This document shows positions 25,229-33,394 of a DNA stretch of 46,425 nucleotides, in pieces. The stretch covers positions 1 through 46,425 of the forward strand of contig VGRE01000003.1 in assembly GCA_016875435.1 (NCBI GenBank). Direction: 5' to 3'. The position numbers were made by a program, and so were the translations under genes. The DNA is from Deltaproteobacteria bacterium (GTDB taxonomy: Bacteria; Myxococcota_A; UBA796; SXON01). Under the pieces are notes generated by a model, which was given only the letters and a program-made list of their open reading frames with translations, did no database searches and was not told where the DNA came from. How positions within the stretch are numbered: the first letter of the stretch is position 1; the number at the start of each line of letters is the position of its first letter.

Positions 25229-25927
25229 CTAGTCGAAGCGCGTCCAGCGGTCCCCCACGCGTCGCTCGTGCGGGTGGTAGTCGGCCTTGTACCGCAGGTG
25301 CGCGCAGTCCGACACGTAGAAGCCCAGATAGTACCATTCGTAGCCCTGTGCCGCCGCCCAGGCGATCTCGGCGAGGACCGAGAACACGCCGAGGGAGCGG
25401 CGATTCTCGGCGGGCTCGAAGTAGTGGTACACGCTCGAAACGCTGGTCTCGCCGATGTCGAGCACGCTCACCGCCACGAGGCGGTCGCCCACGAGGTAGG
25501 AGAACTCGCGAGTGTCGACGCAAGTCTGCACCAGCCAGGCGAGGTAGGCGGTGGCGGTGAGCGGCTCGATCGAGGCGGAGAGCCTACGCTCGAGCTTGTG
25601 GCGGTTGAAGAGGGCGAGGCGGGCGTCGTCGATCTCGGGCGGTCCCACGACGAGGCGAACGTCATCGCTGTTGCGTCGCCACGCCCGCCGCTGCGACTTG
25701 GTGGGCACGAACTCGCGCACCGGCACCCGCAGGGGCTCGCAGCCCTGGCAGGAGGGGCAGGCGGTACGGTACAGCATGCGGCCGCTGCGCCGGTCGCCCT
25801 CGGCGAGGCAGCGGTCGAACTGCGCCGGCGCCAGCGGGCCCATCGGCAGGCGCAGGGGAAGCCGGGCGCGCTCGCCCTCGCGATAGGGGCAGGGCTCCAT
25901 CTGGTCCCAGAGGACGCGGAAGTTCAC
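25229..25927 (-). CDS. bpt: Aspartate/glutamate leucyltransferase (Bpt) or arginyltransferase-like protein
   Basis: I choose GTG 25927 (VNFRVLWDQMEPCPYREG); the ORF's earlier part overlaps a divergent gene. The 232-residue protein matches the bacterial ATE family: an N-terminal CPYREGERARLPLRLP, CPSCQGCEPLRVPV, the SQRRAWRRNSD basic segment, and a C-terminal GNAT-like domain with LVAVSVLDIGETSVSSVYHY, GYEWYYLGFYVSDC and LRYKADYHPHE. These enzymes attach Leu or Arg from aminoacyl-tRNA to N-terminal acidic residues to mark proteins for ClpSP degradation. Which amino acid is used cannot be told here. Only 30 bases separate it from the divergent hydratase gene. A radical SAM-derived SPASM gene follows in the same direction. 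Confidence 0.87.
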   Translation of the reverse strand: MNFRVLWDQMEPCPYREGERARLPLRLPMGPLAPAQFDRCLAEGDRRSGRMLYRTACPSCQGCEPLRVPVREFVPTKSQRRAWRRNSDDVRLVVGPPEIDDARLALFNRHKLERRLSASIEPLTATAYLAWLVQTCVDTREFSYLVGDRLVAVSVLDIGETSVSSVYHYFEPAENRRSLGVFSVLAEIAWAAAQGYEWYYLGFYVSDCAHLRYKADYHPHERRVGDRWTRFD

Positions 25928-25957
25928 GTTGCTATGGTAGCGCGGTAAGGGAGTCGG

Positions 25958-26659
25958 ATGGCGGTACACGCGGCTCGCGAGGGAATGCTCGCCACCTTGA
26001 CGCTCGATCGTCCCGAGAAGGCGCACGCCTACGATCGCGTCCACCTCGACGAGATCCTCGCCCGGGCCCGGGCGCTGGCGGGCGAGGTGAGCGTCCTGAT
26101 CGTCCAGTCAACCGGTGACCGCGCCTTCTGTGGCGGCGCCGATCTCGACGCGATGAAGGCGTCTAGTTTCCTCGACGCGCTCGAGCTCCGCTCGCAGCGG
26201 GTGTTCGACGAGCTCGCCCGCCTGCCCTGCGTGACCATCGCCGCCATCCAGGGACCAGCCATCGCCGGGGGCTTCGAGCTGGCCCTTGCCTGCGACCTGC
26301 GCGTGGCCAGCCCCGCCGCGCGCTTCGCGTTCCCGGAGACGGCGCTCGGCATCATCCCCTCGGCCGGGGGGACCACGCGCCTCGCGGCGCTGGTGGGCGC
26401 CTCCCGCGCGAAGGCGGTGGTGCTCGGCGGCGACGGCGTGAGCGCCGAGCAGGCGCTGTCCTGGGGCCTCGTGCATCGCCTGTCGACCGAACCGCGCGCC
26501 GAGGCAGCCCGCTGGGGCGCGGAGATCGCTACCCGAGATCTCGTCGCCTTGCGCCTCGCCAAGCAGGTGATGGGGGCTGAGCTCTCCGCTGCCTCGCTCG
26601 CCCGCGAGCGCGTGGCCGAGGCCATCCTCTACGCGCGCAAGCGCCCGGAGTCGCGATGA
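25958..26659 (+). CDS. Enoyl-CoA hydratase/isomerase family protein
   Basis: The 233-residue crotonase-fold protein starts at ATG 25958 after GGGAG. The oxyanion-hole segments are AFCGGADLDAM and IQGPAIAGGFELALACD, and FPETALGIIPSAGGTTRLAALV follows. The first catalytic glutamate (FPE) is present, but the position usually holding the second (GKSLAMEMV in rat hydratase) reads ASRAKAVVL, so standard hydratase activity is doubtful; isomerase, hydrolase or other crotonase chemistry is possible. It should act on acyl-CoA in the cytoplasm. ATGA overlap couples it to the 2-oxoglutarate oxygenase gene downstream. Confidence 0.88.
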   Translation: MAVHAAREGMLATLTLDRPEKAHAYDRVHLDEILARARALAGEVSVLIVQSTGDRAFCGGADLDAMKASSFLDALELRSQRVFDELARLPCVTIAAIQGPAIAGGFELALACDLRVASPAARFAFPETALGIIPSAGGTTRLAALVGASRAKAVVLGGDGVSAEQALSWGLVHRLSTEPRAEAARWGAEIATRDLVALRLAKQVMGAELSAASLARERVAEAILYARKRPESR

Positions 26660-27318
26660 CGCAAGTCGACCCCTACGCCCCGCACACCCTGTTCGGCTTC
26701 CCGATGTGGGCCTCGCTCATCTCGGGCTCCGAGCAGCACAAGGAGGGGTTGCTCAAGCACGCGATGGACCTGCGCGCGCGCTACCCCGGGGTGGTGCGCA
26801 GCAACCGCCATGCCTGGCACTCCGGTCCCGAGTTCGTCCACCACAAGAGCGAGCACGTGGCCTGGCTGCTGCAGAAGGTCACCAAGTTCGCCACGCTCGC
26901 GACGGCCCGCTACCACGAGAACTGGCAACACCACGACCTGGTGCTCGCCGGTTGCTGGGCGAACGTGCTCGGTTTCGGCGGCTGGAACGCCCCGCACCAC
27001 CACGCGCCCACCCACTGGTCGGGCGTCTACTACGTGAACGTGGGCACGCTGCCGACGGACCCCGGCGACTTCTCGGGCATGATCGAGTTCCTCAACCCGA
27101 ACCCCCAGATGGCGCTTTACGGCCAGTCGGGAAACTACGTCCACCGCCCCAGGGACGGGCTGATGGTGCTCTTCCCCGCGAGCATCACGCACTACGTACA
27201 CCCGCGCTTCGCGGACGACCTGCGCGTGTCGATCGCCTACAACTTCACCGTGGTCCCCCGTGACGGGCAGGGAGACGGGAAGGCAGCGACGGGCGGCTAC
27301 TCGGCGCAGTTGCCGTAG
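26656..27318 (+). CDS. 2-oxoglutarate/Fe(II)-dependent oxygenase (2OG-FeII_Oxy_5 type)
   Basis: The 220-residue product resembles the TIGR02466/PF13759 family of putative 2OG-Fe(II) oxygenases: CWANVLGFGGWNAPHHHAPT, HWSGVYYVNVG and LMVLFPASITHYVHPRF, which hold the likely Fe ligands (HH in the first block, H in THYVHP) and a later basic residue (RVSIAYNF) for the co-substrate. Family members occur in phage and marine bacteria, and the substrate is unknown. It overlaps the enoyl-CoA hydratase gene by 4 bases. Its 3' end overlaps the convergent von Willebrand A lipoprotein by 22 bases. Confidence 0.87.
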   Translation: MTQVDPYAPHTLFGFPMWASLISGSEQHKEGLLKHAMDLRARYPGVVRSNRHAWHSGPEFVHHKSEHVAWLLQKVTKFATLATARYHENWQHHDLVLAGCWANVLGFGGWNAPHHHAPTHWSGVYYVNVGTLPTDPGDFSGMIEFLNPNPQMALYGQSGNYVHRPRDGLMVLFPASITHYVHPRFADDLRVSIAYNFTVVPRDGQGDGKAATGGYSAQLP

Positions 27319-28910
27319 AGCGCGTACTCCACCTCGATCACCGACCCGCCCGGCGGGATGTGGTCGTCGTCGAAGTCGACTGCCTGGTCGACATCGTTGT
27401 AGGTCCAGCCGTCGGCCTGGAGCACGCCGTCGATGCGGACCTCGATGGTCTCCGGCACGGGCGGCTGGGTGAGCTCGAAGCTTGACAGGTCGATCTTCGA
27501 GGCCTCGGCGATCGATTCGAGGTGGCTTGCCCAGTCGGTGGCACACACCGAGAGGTAGAGGCCGCCGGTGGCCACCGACATGTAGTAGAACTTGTCGCTC
27601 GAAGAGGCGCCGACGCAGCCGCTCGGCCAGTCGCCGGCGATGGCGCTCGCCATCACGAGGTCGGTGTCGTCCTTGAGCGACCAGAAGTGGTTCATGTAGG
27701 TAGACCAGTCGCCTGTGCTCGAGTCGGGCTCGTCGGTCACCACGATGAGCGAGAACTTCGAGTCGTCGCGCAAGAAGTCGCTGCCGGGGCCGGCGTCGCC
27801 GCCCGCCTGGGTGGCGTTGTAGGCCATCTCGGCGGGGCGCTCGTCACCGGAGCCGCTGGTGCCCGCGAGGGCCTGGGCGATGAACTCGTCTTCGAGATCG
27901 GGCGTATCGGGCGTGATGATGTCGCCGCGGAAGTCGGGGTTGTCGGTGGTGATCACGCCCACCTGGTAGTCGTAGTCGGCGCCGGCGAGCACCGACGCGA
28001 AGCTGGCGAAGTTGTCGGCGAGGTTGGTCTGCTCCTCGGCCATCGAGCAGGAGTTGTCGATGACGAAGAGGATGTCGGTCGTGGACTGGCGCGACTGCTC
28101 GAACACGTCGAGGTTCTCGCCGTAGAGCTCGCCGGAGCCGGCCTGCTGCGCCTGCGCCTCGCCCTGCAAGGGGTCGTTGCTCGTCACCACCACGAAGCTC
28201 TCGTCGGGGTAGTCGTCGAGCGGGGCGTAGTTGACGTAGACCTCGCGGCTTTCGCCCGGCCCGATTGTCCAGGGCAAGTCGCCGTTGATGACGGTGTTGT
28301 CGTCGAGCGACATGTCGTCGCTGGCGGTGACGTAGTCGAAATCGCTCACCACGAGGTCGGCGTTGCCGATGTTGCTGATGCTGACCGGCTGGCTGCCGTC
28401 GCAGCCGATGTACACGGTGCCGAAGCTGTACGACACCGGGTCGAGCTGGATGATCGGGGCCACGCCCGAGCCGCTGAGCTTGACCAGCGTGCTCGCCTCG
28501 TCGGGATCGTTGCTCTCGATCACGATGTTGGTGCCGTTGTCTTCCGCCGTGATGGGCGCGTAGGTGACGGTGAAGGTGGTGGAGGTGCCGGGCGGGATCA
28601 GGATCGCGCCGATGGCGGAGTAGCTGAAGGGCTGCGCGGTGTCGGCCAGGTAGAGGTCGTCGATGTTGAGCGAGCCATCGCCCACGTTTCTGACGGTGAC
28701 GGTTTCCGTCTTGGTCTCGCCCTCGCCCACCTGCAGCTCGCCGAAGTTGATCTTGACGGGATCCACCTCGATGTCGGGATCGCCCTCCTGGACCTCGTCG
28801 GTGATGTCGGAGGCCTTGCTCTCGATCTGGTAGTCGCTGCAGCCGAGCGCCACGAGGGCCAGCACCGGGGACAGCGCGAGGCCGGTTGACGGAAGGGTAG
28901 ACGTACACAT
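27297..28910 (-). CDS. Lipoprotein with choice-of-anchor domains and a von Willebrand A domain
   Basis: I choose ATG 28910 (537 residues, MCTSTLPSTGLALSPVLAL then VALGC), which gives a normal-length lipoprotein signal. Two ASPM/SPD-2/Hydin-like beta domains follow (INFGELQVGEGETKTETVTV, SYSFGTVYIGCDGSQPVSI). A von Willebrand A domain begins TTDILFVIDNSCSMAEEQ, with the MIDAS DxSxS, and continues to SFELTQPPVPETIEVR. A short beta domain ends the protein. It is probably a surface or periplasmic adhesion or scaffold protein binding a divalent metal. It is in the same direction as metG upstream, 71 bases away, with an AT-rich patch (attgcaattttcctcttgtc) between that could hold a promoter. Confidence 0.87.
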   Translation of the reverse strand: MCTSTLPSTGLALSPVLALVALGCSDYQIESKASDITDEVQEGDPDIEVDPVKINFGELQVGEGETKTETVTVRNVGDGSLNIDDLYLADTAQPFSYSAIGAILIPPGTSTTFTVTYAPITAEDNGTNIVIESNDPDEASTLVKLSGSGVAPIIQLDPVSYSFGTVYIGCDGSQPVSISNIGNADLVVSDFDYVTASDDMSLDDNTVINGDLPWTIGPGESREVYVNYAPLDDYPDESFVVVTSNDPLQGEAQAQQAGSGELYGENLDVFEQSRQSTTDILFVIDNSCSMAEEQTNLADNFASFASVLAGADYDYQVGVITTDNPDFRGDIITPDTPDLEDEFIAQALAGTSGSGDERPAEMAYNATQAGGDAGPGSDFLRDDSKFSLIVVTDEPDSSTGDWSTYMNHFWSLKDDTDLVMASAIAGDWPSGCVGASSSDKFYYMSVATGGLYLSVCATDWASHLESIAEASKIDLSSFELTQPPVPETIEVRIDGVLQADGWTYNDVDQAVDFDDDHIPPGGSVIEVEYALYGNCAE

Positions 28911-28981
28911 GGCTAGGGCTCCGAGACTCGGGCCCATTAACGACACGGCCCCCCCCGTTGTGACAAGAGGAAAATTGCAAT

Positions 28982-30895
28982 TCACCTCACGATGGAGCCT
29001 GGTGCCACCTCGTGCAACGGGCTGAGCAACGACGCGATGTCGGCCCCGCCCGCCGCGAGAAGCATGCCGCGCGACTCGACGCCGCGCAGCATCGCCGGCG
29101 CGAGGTTGGTGACGACGACGATCCGCTTACCCACCAGCACCTCCGGCGCGTAGTGCTTGGCGATGCCGGCGACGATCTGGCGCGGCTCCGTCTCGCCGAC
29201 GTCGACCTGGAGCACCAGGAGGCGGTCGGCGTTGGGGTGCTTCTCGGCGCTCACGACGAGGCCCACGCGCAGGGCCACCCTGCTGAAGTCTTCGTAGGTG
29301 ATGGTGTCGGACATGGGTACTTCCTTGATTGCTGGGGGCTCGGGTTCGGGCGGAGGCGTCTTGGCCTCGCGCCGCATGAAGAGCGGATCGCCGGCGCGGG
29401 CCGCGTTGCCCTCGGGCAGCACGTCGAGGCACACGCGCAGGTCGGGGGTGGCGAGGCCCAGTCGCGACAGCACCTCGGTGCAGGACCGGGGGCACACGCA
29501 CCACAGGTGCGAGGCCACCATGCGCTGTACCTCTTGCACCACGCGGAGCACCGTCGCTAGTCGCGCGCTGTTGCATGCCTTGGCCAGGGCCCACGGCGCC
29601 TCGCTGTCCACGTACTTGTTGGTTGCGCGGACCAGCTCCCACAGGCCTTCCAGTGCCTGCCGGAACTGCAGGCCCTCGATCTCGGTGCGGAAGGTGGCCG
29701 TGGCGCGCCGGGCCACGTCGAGCAGGGCCTCGTCGCCCGCGGTGAAGCCGGCGGCCGGGCCGAGCGGGGTGGCGGCCCACTTGCTCACCCGGTGTACGAG
29801 GTTGCTGAAGTCGTTGACGAGGTCGCTGTTGATGCGGAGCAGGAAGGCGGCGTCGGAGTACTCGCCGTCGTAGCCGAAGGGGATCTCGCGCAGCATGAAG
29901 TAGCGCACCGCGTCGGGACCGAAGTCGTCGAGCAGGACGCTGGGGTTGACGACGTTGCCCACCGACTTCGACATCTTGGCGCGGTTCATCAGCCACCAGC
30001 CGTGGGCGTAGACCTGCCGCGGCGGCTCGAGGCCGAGCGCCAGGAGCATCGAGAACCAGTACACGGTGTGGAAGGTGAGGATGTCCTTGCCGACAAGGTG
30101 CGCGTCGGCGGGCCAGTAGCGAGCGCGCTCGGGGCCGAGGGCGCTGACGTAGTTGGTCAGCGCGTCGAACCACACGTAGGTGACGTAGTCCTCGTCGAAG
30201 GGCAGCGGGATGCCCCAGGAGAGCCGCGCGGCGGGGCGGCTGATGCACAGGTCGCCGAGCGGCTTGCGCAGGAAGCCGAGCACCTCGTTGCGACGGTGGG
30301 CGGGCTGCACGCACCCCGGGTGTTCCTCGATCCATCGCACCAGGCGGTCCTGGTAGGCGCTCATCCTGAAGAAGTAGTTCAGCTCGGTGAGCAGCTCGAC
30401 CGGCGCGCCCGAGTCGGGGCACACCGGGGTGAGCTTCCCCGCCTTGAGTTCCTCGACTGTCCCCTCGGCGGCGGCCGCCACCTCCTCGTCGGTCCAGAAG
30501 CGCTCGGCGGAAGTGGAGTACCAGCCGGTGTAGGGGGCGGAGTAGATCTCGCGCTGGTCCCACAACTGTTGGAGGAAGCCGCGTACCACTTCCTTGTGTC
30601 GCGACTCGGTGGTGCGGATGAAGTCGTCGTACTGGATGTCGAGGCGGGTCCAGAGATCGACGAACCGGCGGACGGTGAGGTCGCAGTGTTCCTGCGGCGT
30701 GCGACCGAGCTTCGCGGCGGCGCGCATCACCTTCTGGCCATGCTCGTCGGTGCCGGTGAGGAAGCGCACGTCGCGACCGTTGAGCCGGTGCCAGCGGGCG
30801 ATCGTGTCGGCGGCGATGGTGGTGTAGGCGTGCCCGATGTGGGGCACGTCGTTGACGTAGTAGATCGGCGTCGTGATGTAGAAGCGCTCGGACAC
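28982..30895 (-). CDS. metG: Methionyl-tRNA synthetase
   Basis: The 637-residue class I synthetase charges tRNA-Met. It has the HIGH motif at residues 19-22 (NDVPHIGHAY), the KMSKS motif (RAKMSKSVGNVVNPS), an anticodon-binding helical domain and a C-terminal EMAP-II-like tRNA-binding domain (DFSRVALRVGLVVSAEKHPN). It lacks the four-cysteine zinc knuckle of the E. coli enzyme; only VCPDSGAP marks the region, as in the zinc-less subgroup. GTG 30895 follows AGAAGG by about 5 bases. The gene is divergent from an unknown protein and is the only informational gene seen in the window. Confidence 0.96.
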   Translation of the reverse strand: MSERFYITTPIYYVNDVPHIGHAYTTIAADTIARWHRLNGRDVRFLTGTDEHGQKVMRAAAKLGRTPQEHCDLTVRRFVDLWTRLDIQYDDFIRTTESRHKEVVRGFLQQLWDQREIYSAPYTGWYSTSAERFWTDEEVAAAAEGTVEELKAGKLTPVCPDSGAPVELLTELNYFFRMSAYQDRLVRWIEEHPGCVQPAHRRNEVLGFLRKPLGDLCISRPAARLSWGIPLPFDEDYVTYVWFDALTNYVSALGPERARYWPADAHLVGKDILTFHTVYWFSMLLALGLEPPRQVYAHGWWLMNRAKMSKSVGNVVNPSVLLDDFGPDAVRYFMLREIPFGYDGEYSDAAFLLRINSDLVNDFSNLVHRVSKWAATPLGPAAGFTAGDEALLDVARRATATFRTEIEGLQFRQALEGLWELVRATNKYVDSEAPWALAKACNSARLATVLRVVQEVQRMVASHLWCVCPRSCTEVLSRLGLATPDLRVCLDVLPEGNAARAGDPLFMRREAKTPPPEPEPPAIKEVPMSDTITYEDFSRVALRVGLVVSAEKHPNADRLLVLQVDVGETEPRQIVAGIAKHYAPEVLVGKRIVVVTNLAPAMLRGVESRGMLLAAGGADIASLLSPLHEVAPGSIVR

Positions 30896-30987
30896 GGAAC
30901 CTTCTGCCGGTTGGGCTGCGGCGCTTATCCCTACGCACCCTTTGGCGCCGGGCGAGCGTGGCTGCCGCGAGATAGCGCGGTCCCGCC

Positions 30988-31875
30988 ATGTTCCGCGCCT
31001 TCGGCTACTCCAACGACACCGTGGACACCCAGAACCCCGGCCGGCTCTGCCGCGGCCGCGAGCGCTGGCTCGACGGCCTGCCCGACACCCAGCCCGGCAT
31101 GGTGTTTCGCACCATCACCAGCGGCGCCGTGTTCTCCGACGACAGCGCCCGCGACGCCCGGCGTGGATTTCGGCACAGCGGCGTTTCGGCGGGTGCGCTG
31201 CTCGCGGCGCTGTTCCCCGGCGCCCGGGTGTACGCCTTCGCGAACGCGGGCGACCCGCTCGCCCTGCCGCGGGGCATGGCGCTGGAGGAAGACTGGACCT
31301 ACCTGCGCCACGGGGGGGTGCAGCAGCGCGCGGCGGTGCGCTGGATCGCGCCGGTCGAGGGCGCCGGCGTAGACGACATGATGGCCGGCGAGCGCGATGG
31401 CGTGGCCTGCCCCCGCGCCGACGGCTTCGTGGTGATCGAGGGCGAGCCCACCCCAGAGCTGGCCGACGCGCTCTACCACCTCTGCGGCTTCGCCCACCCC
31501 GACGGGCAGCCGGCCGAGCTGTACGCCGCCACCGCGCTCCCCGAGGTGCTCGAGCACGCGCGGGCAGTGGTGCTCCTCCACCTCGACAAGCATGGCCCCG
31601 GGCTGGCCATCTGCACCACGGAACCCCTCGAGGCCGATGGCACCCTCCGCGGCGTGGCCGAGGCGGCGGGAGCCTTTCCCGTGCCCTTCGCCATCCCGCC
31701 CATGCTCGCGCGCTGGGACCGGGCGCTCTACGAGATGCGCCTCGACTGGGACGTCGAGACGCAGGGCGAGTTTCCCGTCCCGCCCGCCGACGACGCTGGC
31801 GGGCGCTGGTCGGCCCGATCGCGGCGGATCGGGCAGGTGCGGGAAGACGAGGTGCCGGAGGGCGGGGAGGAGTAG
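30988..31875 (+). CDS. Hypothetical protein, 295 residues, probably cytoplasmic
   Basis: The ATG start begins MFRAFGYSNDTVDTQNPGRL. No signal peptide, TM helix or motif is recognised. The N-terminal third contains RTITSGAVFSDDSARDARRG and the middle contains PRGMALEEDWTYLRHGGVQQ; the C-terminal half has alternating hydrophobic strands and helices (VVIEGEPTPELADALYHLCG, AVVLLHLDKHGPGLAICTTE) suggesting an alpha/beta fold. GC-rich third positions and length make it a real gene. It is divergent from metG and convergent (3 bases apart) with the Wzi-like gene. No operon partner is available to suggest a role. Confidence 0.75.
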   Translation: MFRAFGYSNDTVDTQNPGRLCRGRERWLDGLPDTQPGMVFRTITSGAVFSDDSARDARRGFRHSGVSAGALLAALFPGARVYAFANAGDPLALPRGMALEEDWTYLRHGGVQQRAAVRWIAPVEGAGVDDMMAGERDGVACPRADGFVVIEGEPTPELADALYHLCGFAHPDGQPAELYAATALPEVLEHARAVVLLHLDKHGPGLAICTTEPLEADGTLRGVAEAAGAFPVPFAIPPMLARWDRALYEMRLDWDVETQGEFPVPPADDAGGRWSARSRRIGQVREDEVPEGGEE

Positions 31876-31878
31876 CCG

Positions 31879-33312
31879 TCAGTTCGACGACAACGACGGC
31901 CCCACCGCGAGCCCCGCCAGCACCCGGTGCTCCACCGCGTCGTTCCCGGGGACAAAATCGCGACCGCTCACGCTCCCCAGCTCGTAGGACAGCGTGTACC
32001 AGCCGCCCTGCCACCGCACGTCGGCGGCGAGGCCGCCGCGGTAGCCCTGCTCGGCGGTGGGAAAGGTGAACAGGCGGTCGTTTCGAGCCTCCACCACGCC
32101 CACGCGGTGCACCCAGTCGCCCCAGAGTCGCCCGCGCCAGCCCTCGCCCCAGTAGGCCACCTGCGCCCACATCGTCTCGCTGTCGGGGCCGCCGAAGTGG
32201 CCCATCACCCGGCCGTCTTGCTGGAAACCCTCGTGGTACACGCGGTGGCCGACGTACCAGCGGAAGTAGTCGTCCATGAGCCGCGAGTACTCGGCCGTCA
32301 CCACCACGGGCCGCAGCGACACCTCGCCGCCGTAGAGGTTCCCGACCCCGGCCAGCGCCGGGTACTCGAGGCCCCCGACGTCACGCATGATCATGTCTTC
32401 CCCGCCGTACTCCCACCACCCTTCCACGTGGTGCACCGGGCCGCCGATCCACTTTCGCAGCGGCAAGCTCACGCGGACGTGGATGTTGGCCAGCTCGTTC
32501 TGGTCGGGCAACACCAGGTCGGGATCGTCGTACACGTGCGGTTCGCTTGGGACGATGAGCTGCCCGATGTCCACGTCGGGGCGCCCCTCGCCGCCGAAGA
32601 TCGACAGTCGCGTGGCGCCAATCTCCACCTGTGGCACCGGCATGTAGCGGAGGTCCATCAACAGGAGCCCCGGGTTGGCCACGTCGGTGCGCGGCTCGCC
32701 GAGCCAGCCCACGCCCAGCTCGCCGCGAAAACGCCCGGCCTTGCTCGCGACGCCCGGCAGGCGACCATCGCCGCCGCCGTTGACCATCCACGGGGCCACG
32801 GCGTTGTTGGACAGCGCGATCGTCCCGTGGCGGCCGGGGCCCAGCCAGCGGTCTTGCCGCCCGAAGCCGAGCCAGCCCTGCCCGGTGTCGACGCCCGCCC
32901 AGGCCTCGGGGATCACGTAGGCACCGTCGACATCGTCGATGGCATCGATGCCGCCCGCGCCGGTGAAGCGGGCGACGAAGGGGCCGGCGTAGAGCGCGCC
33001 GCGCAGGCCCAGGCGAGGTGACAACAGCCGCGCCTCGGCATCGCCCGAGCGATTGTCGGGCGCGAGCGTGCCGGCGGCCAGGGTGAAGCTCGGGCGCAAG
33101 TCGTAGCGCACGGCGAGCGACGACGCGTCGCGACTGCATTCGACCGCCAGCAGCGGCGTGGGACAGGCCCCCATGAGGGCGGCGCGCGACGCGGCCTCGG
33201 GCGCCATCGAGGCGAAGGCGTCGATGCCCTCGTCGCGGGCGGACTGGCCGGCGGCGGCGGCGATCCAGTCCACCTCGGGGTCGGCGGCGAGGGCGAGCGG
33301 GACGAGCAGCAC
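31879..33312 (-). CDS. Wzi-like outer-membrane beta-barrel protein (capsule-assembly family)
   Basis: The 477-residue product has a very short signal (VLLVPLALAADPEVDW) and long alternating patterns typical of Wzi-family barrels: LSPRLGLRGALYAGPFVARF, GQGWLGFGRQDRWLGPGRHG, ATRLSIFGGEG, NIHVRVSLPLRKWIGG, and a C-terminal barrel ending RVLAGLAVGPSLSSN. Wzi binds capsule polysaccharide at the outer membrane, so a polysaccharide-attachment role is inferred; function may differ in this lineage. An in-frame TAG 12 bases upstream makes GTG 33312 the first possible start. A stable hairpin (33318-33337) covers the region where a ribosome site would be. Confidence 0.72.
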   Translation of the reverse strand: MLLVPLALAADPEVDWIAAAAGQSARDEGIDAFASMAPEAASRAALMGACPTPLLAVECSRDASSLAVRYDLRPSFTLAAGTLAPDNRSGDAEARLLSPRLGLRGALYAGPFVARFTGAGGIDAIDDVDGAYVIPEAWAGVDTGQGWLGFGRQDRWLGPGRHGTIALSNNAVAPWMVNGGGDGRLPGVASKAGRFRGELGVGWLGEPRTDVANPGLLLMDLRYMPVPQVEIGATRLSIFGGEGRPDVDIGQLIVPSEPHVYDDPDLVLPDQNELANIHVRVSLPLRKWIGGPVHHVEGWWEYGGEDMIMRDVGGLEYPALAGVGNLYGGEVSLRPVVVTAEYSRLMDDYFRWYVGHRVYHEGFQQDGRVMGHFGGPDSETMWAQVAYWGEGWRGRLWGDWVHRVGVVEARNDRLFTFPTAEQGYRGGLAADVRWQGGWYTLSYELGSVSGRDFVPGNDAVEHRVLAGLAVGPSLSSN

Positions 33313-33317
33313 GGCGG

Positions 33318-33337
33318 GCCCACGCTAGCCCGTGGGC
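33318..33337. terminator. Hairpin GCCCACG-CTAGCC-CGTGGGC in the gap before the Wzi-like gene
   Basis: Seven perfectly paired bases flank a 6-base loop. The hairpin lies downstream of the NtrC-type regulator and directly upstream of the Wzi-like GTG, overlapping an in-frame TAG. No T-tract follows, so it is not a canonical intrinsic terminator; it could instead block or pause translation or transcription. A second GC-rich hairpin (gggccgcggccc) lies near 33367-33380. Confidence 0.4.
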
Positions 33338-33394
33338 AGCGCCTCCGCTGGCGGGCCAAACACCCGGGGCCGCGGCCCGACGCGCCGGCGAGGA

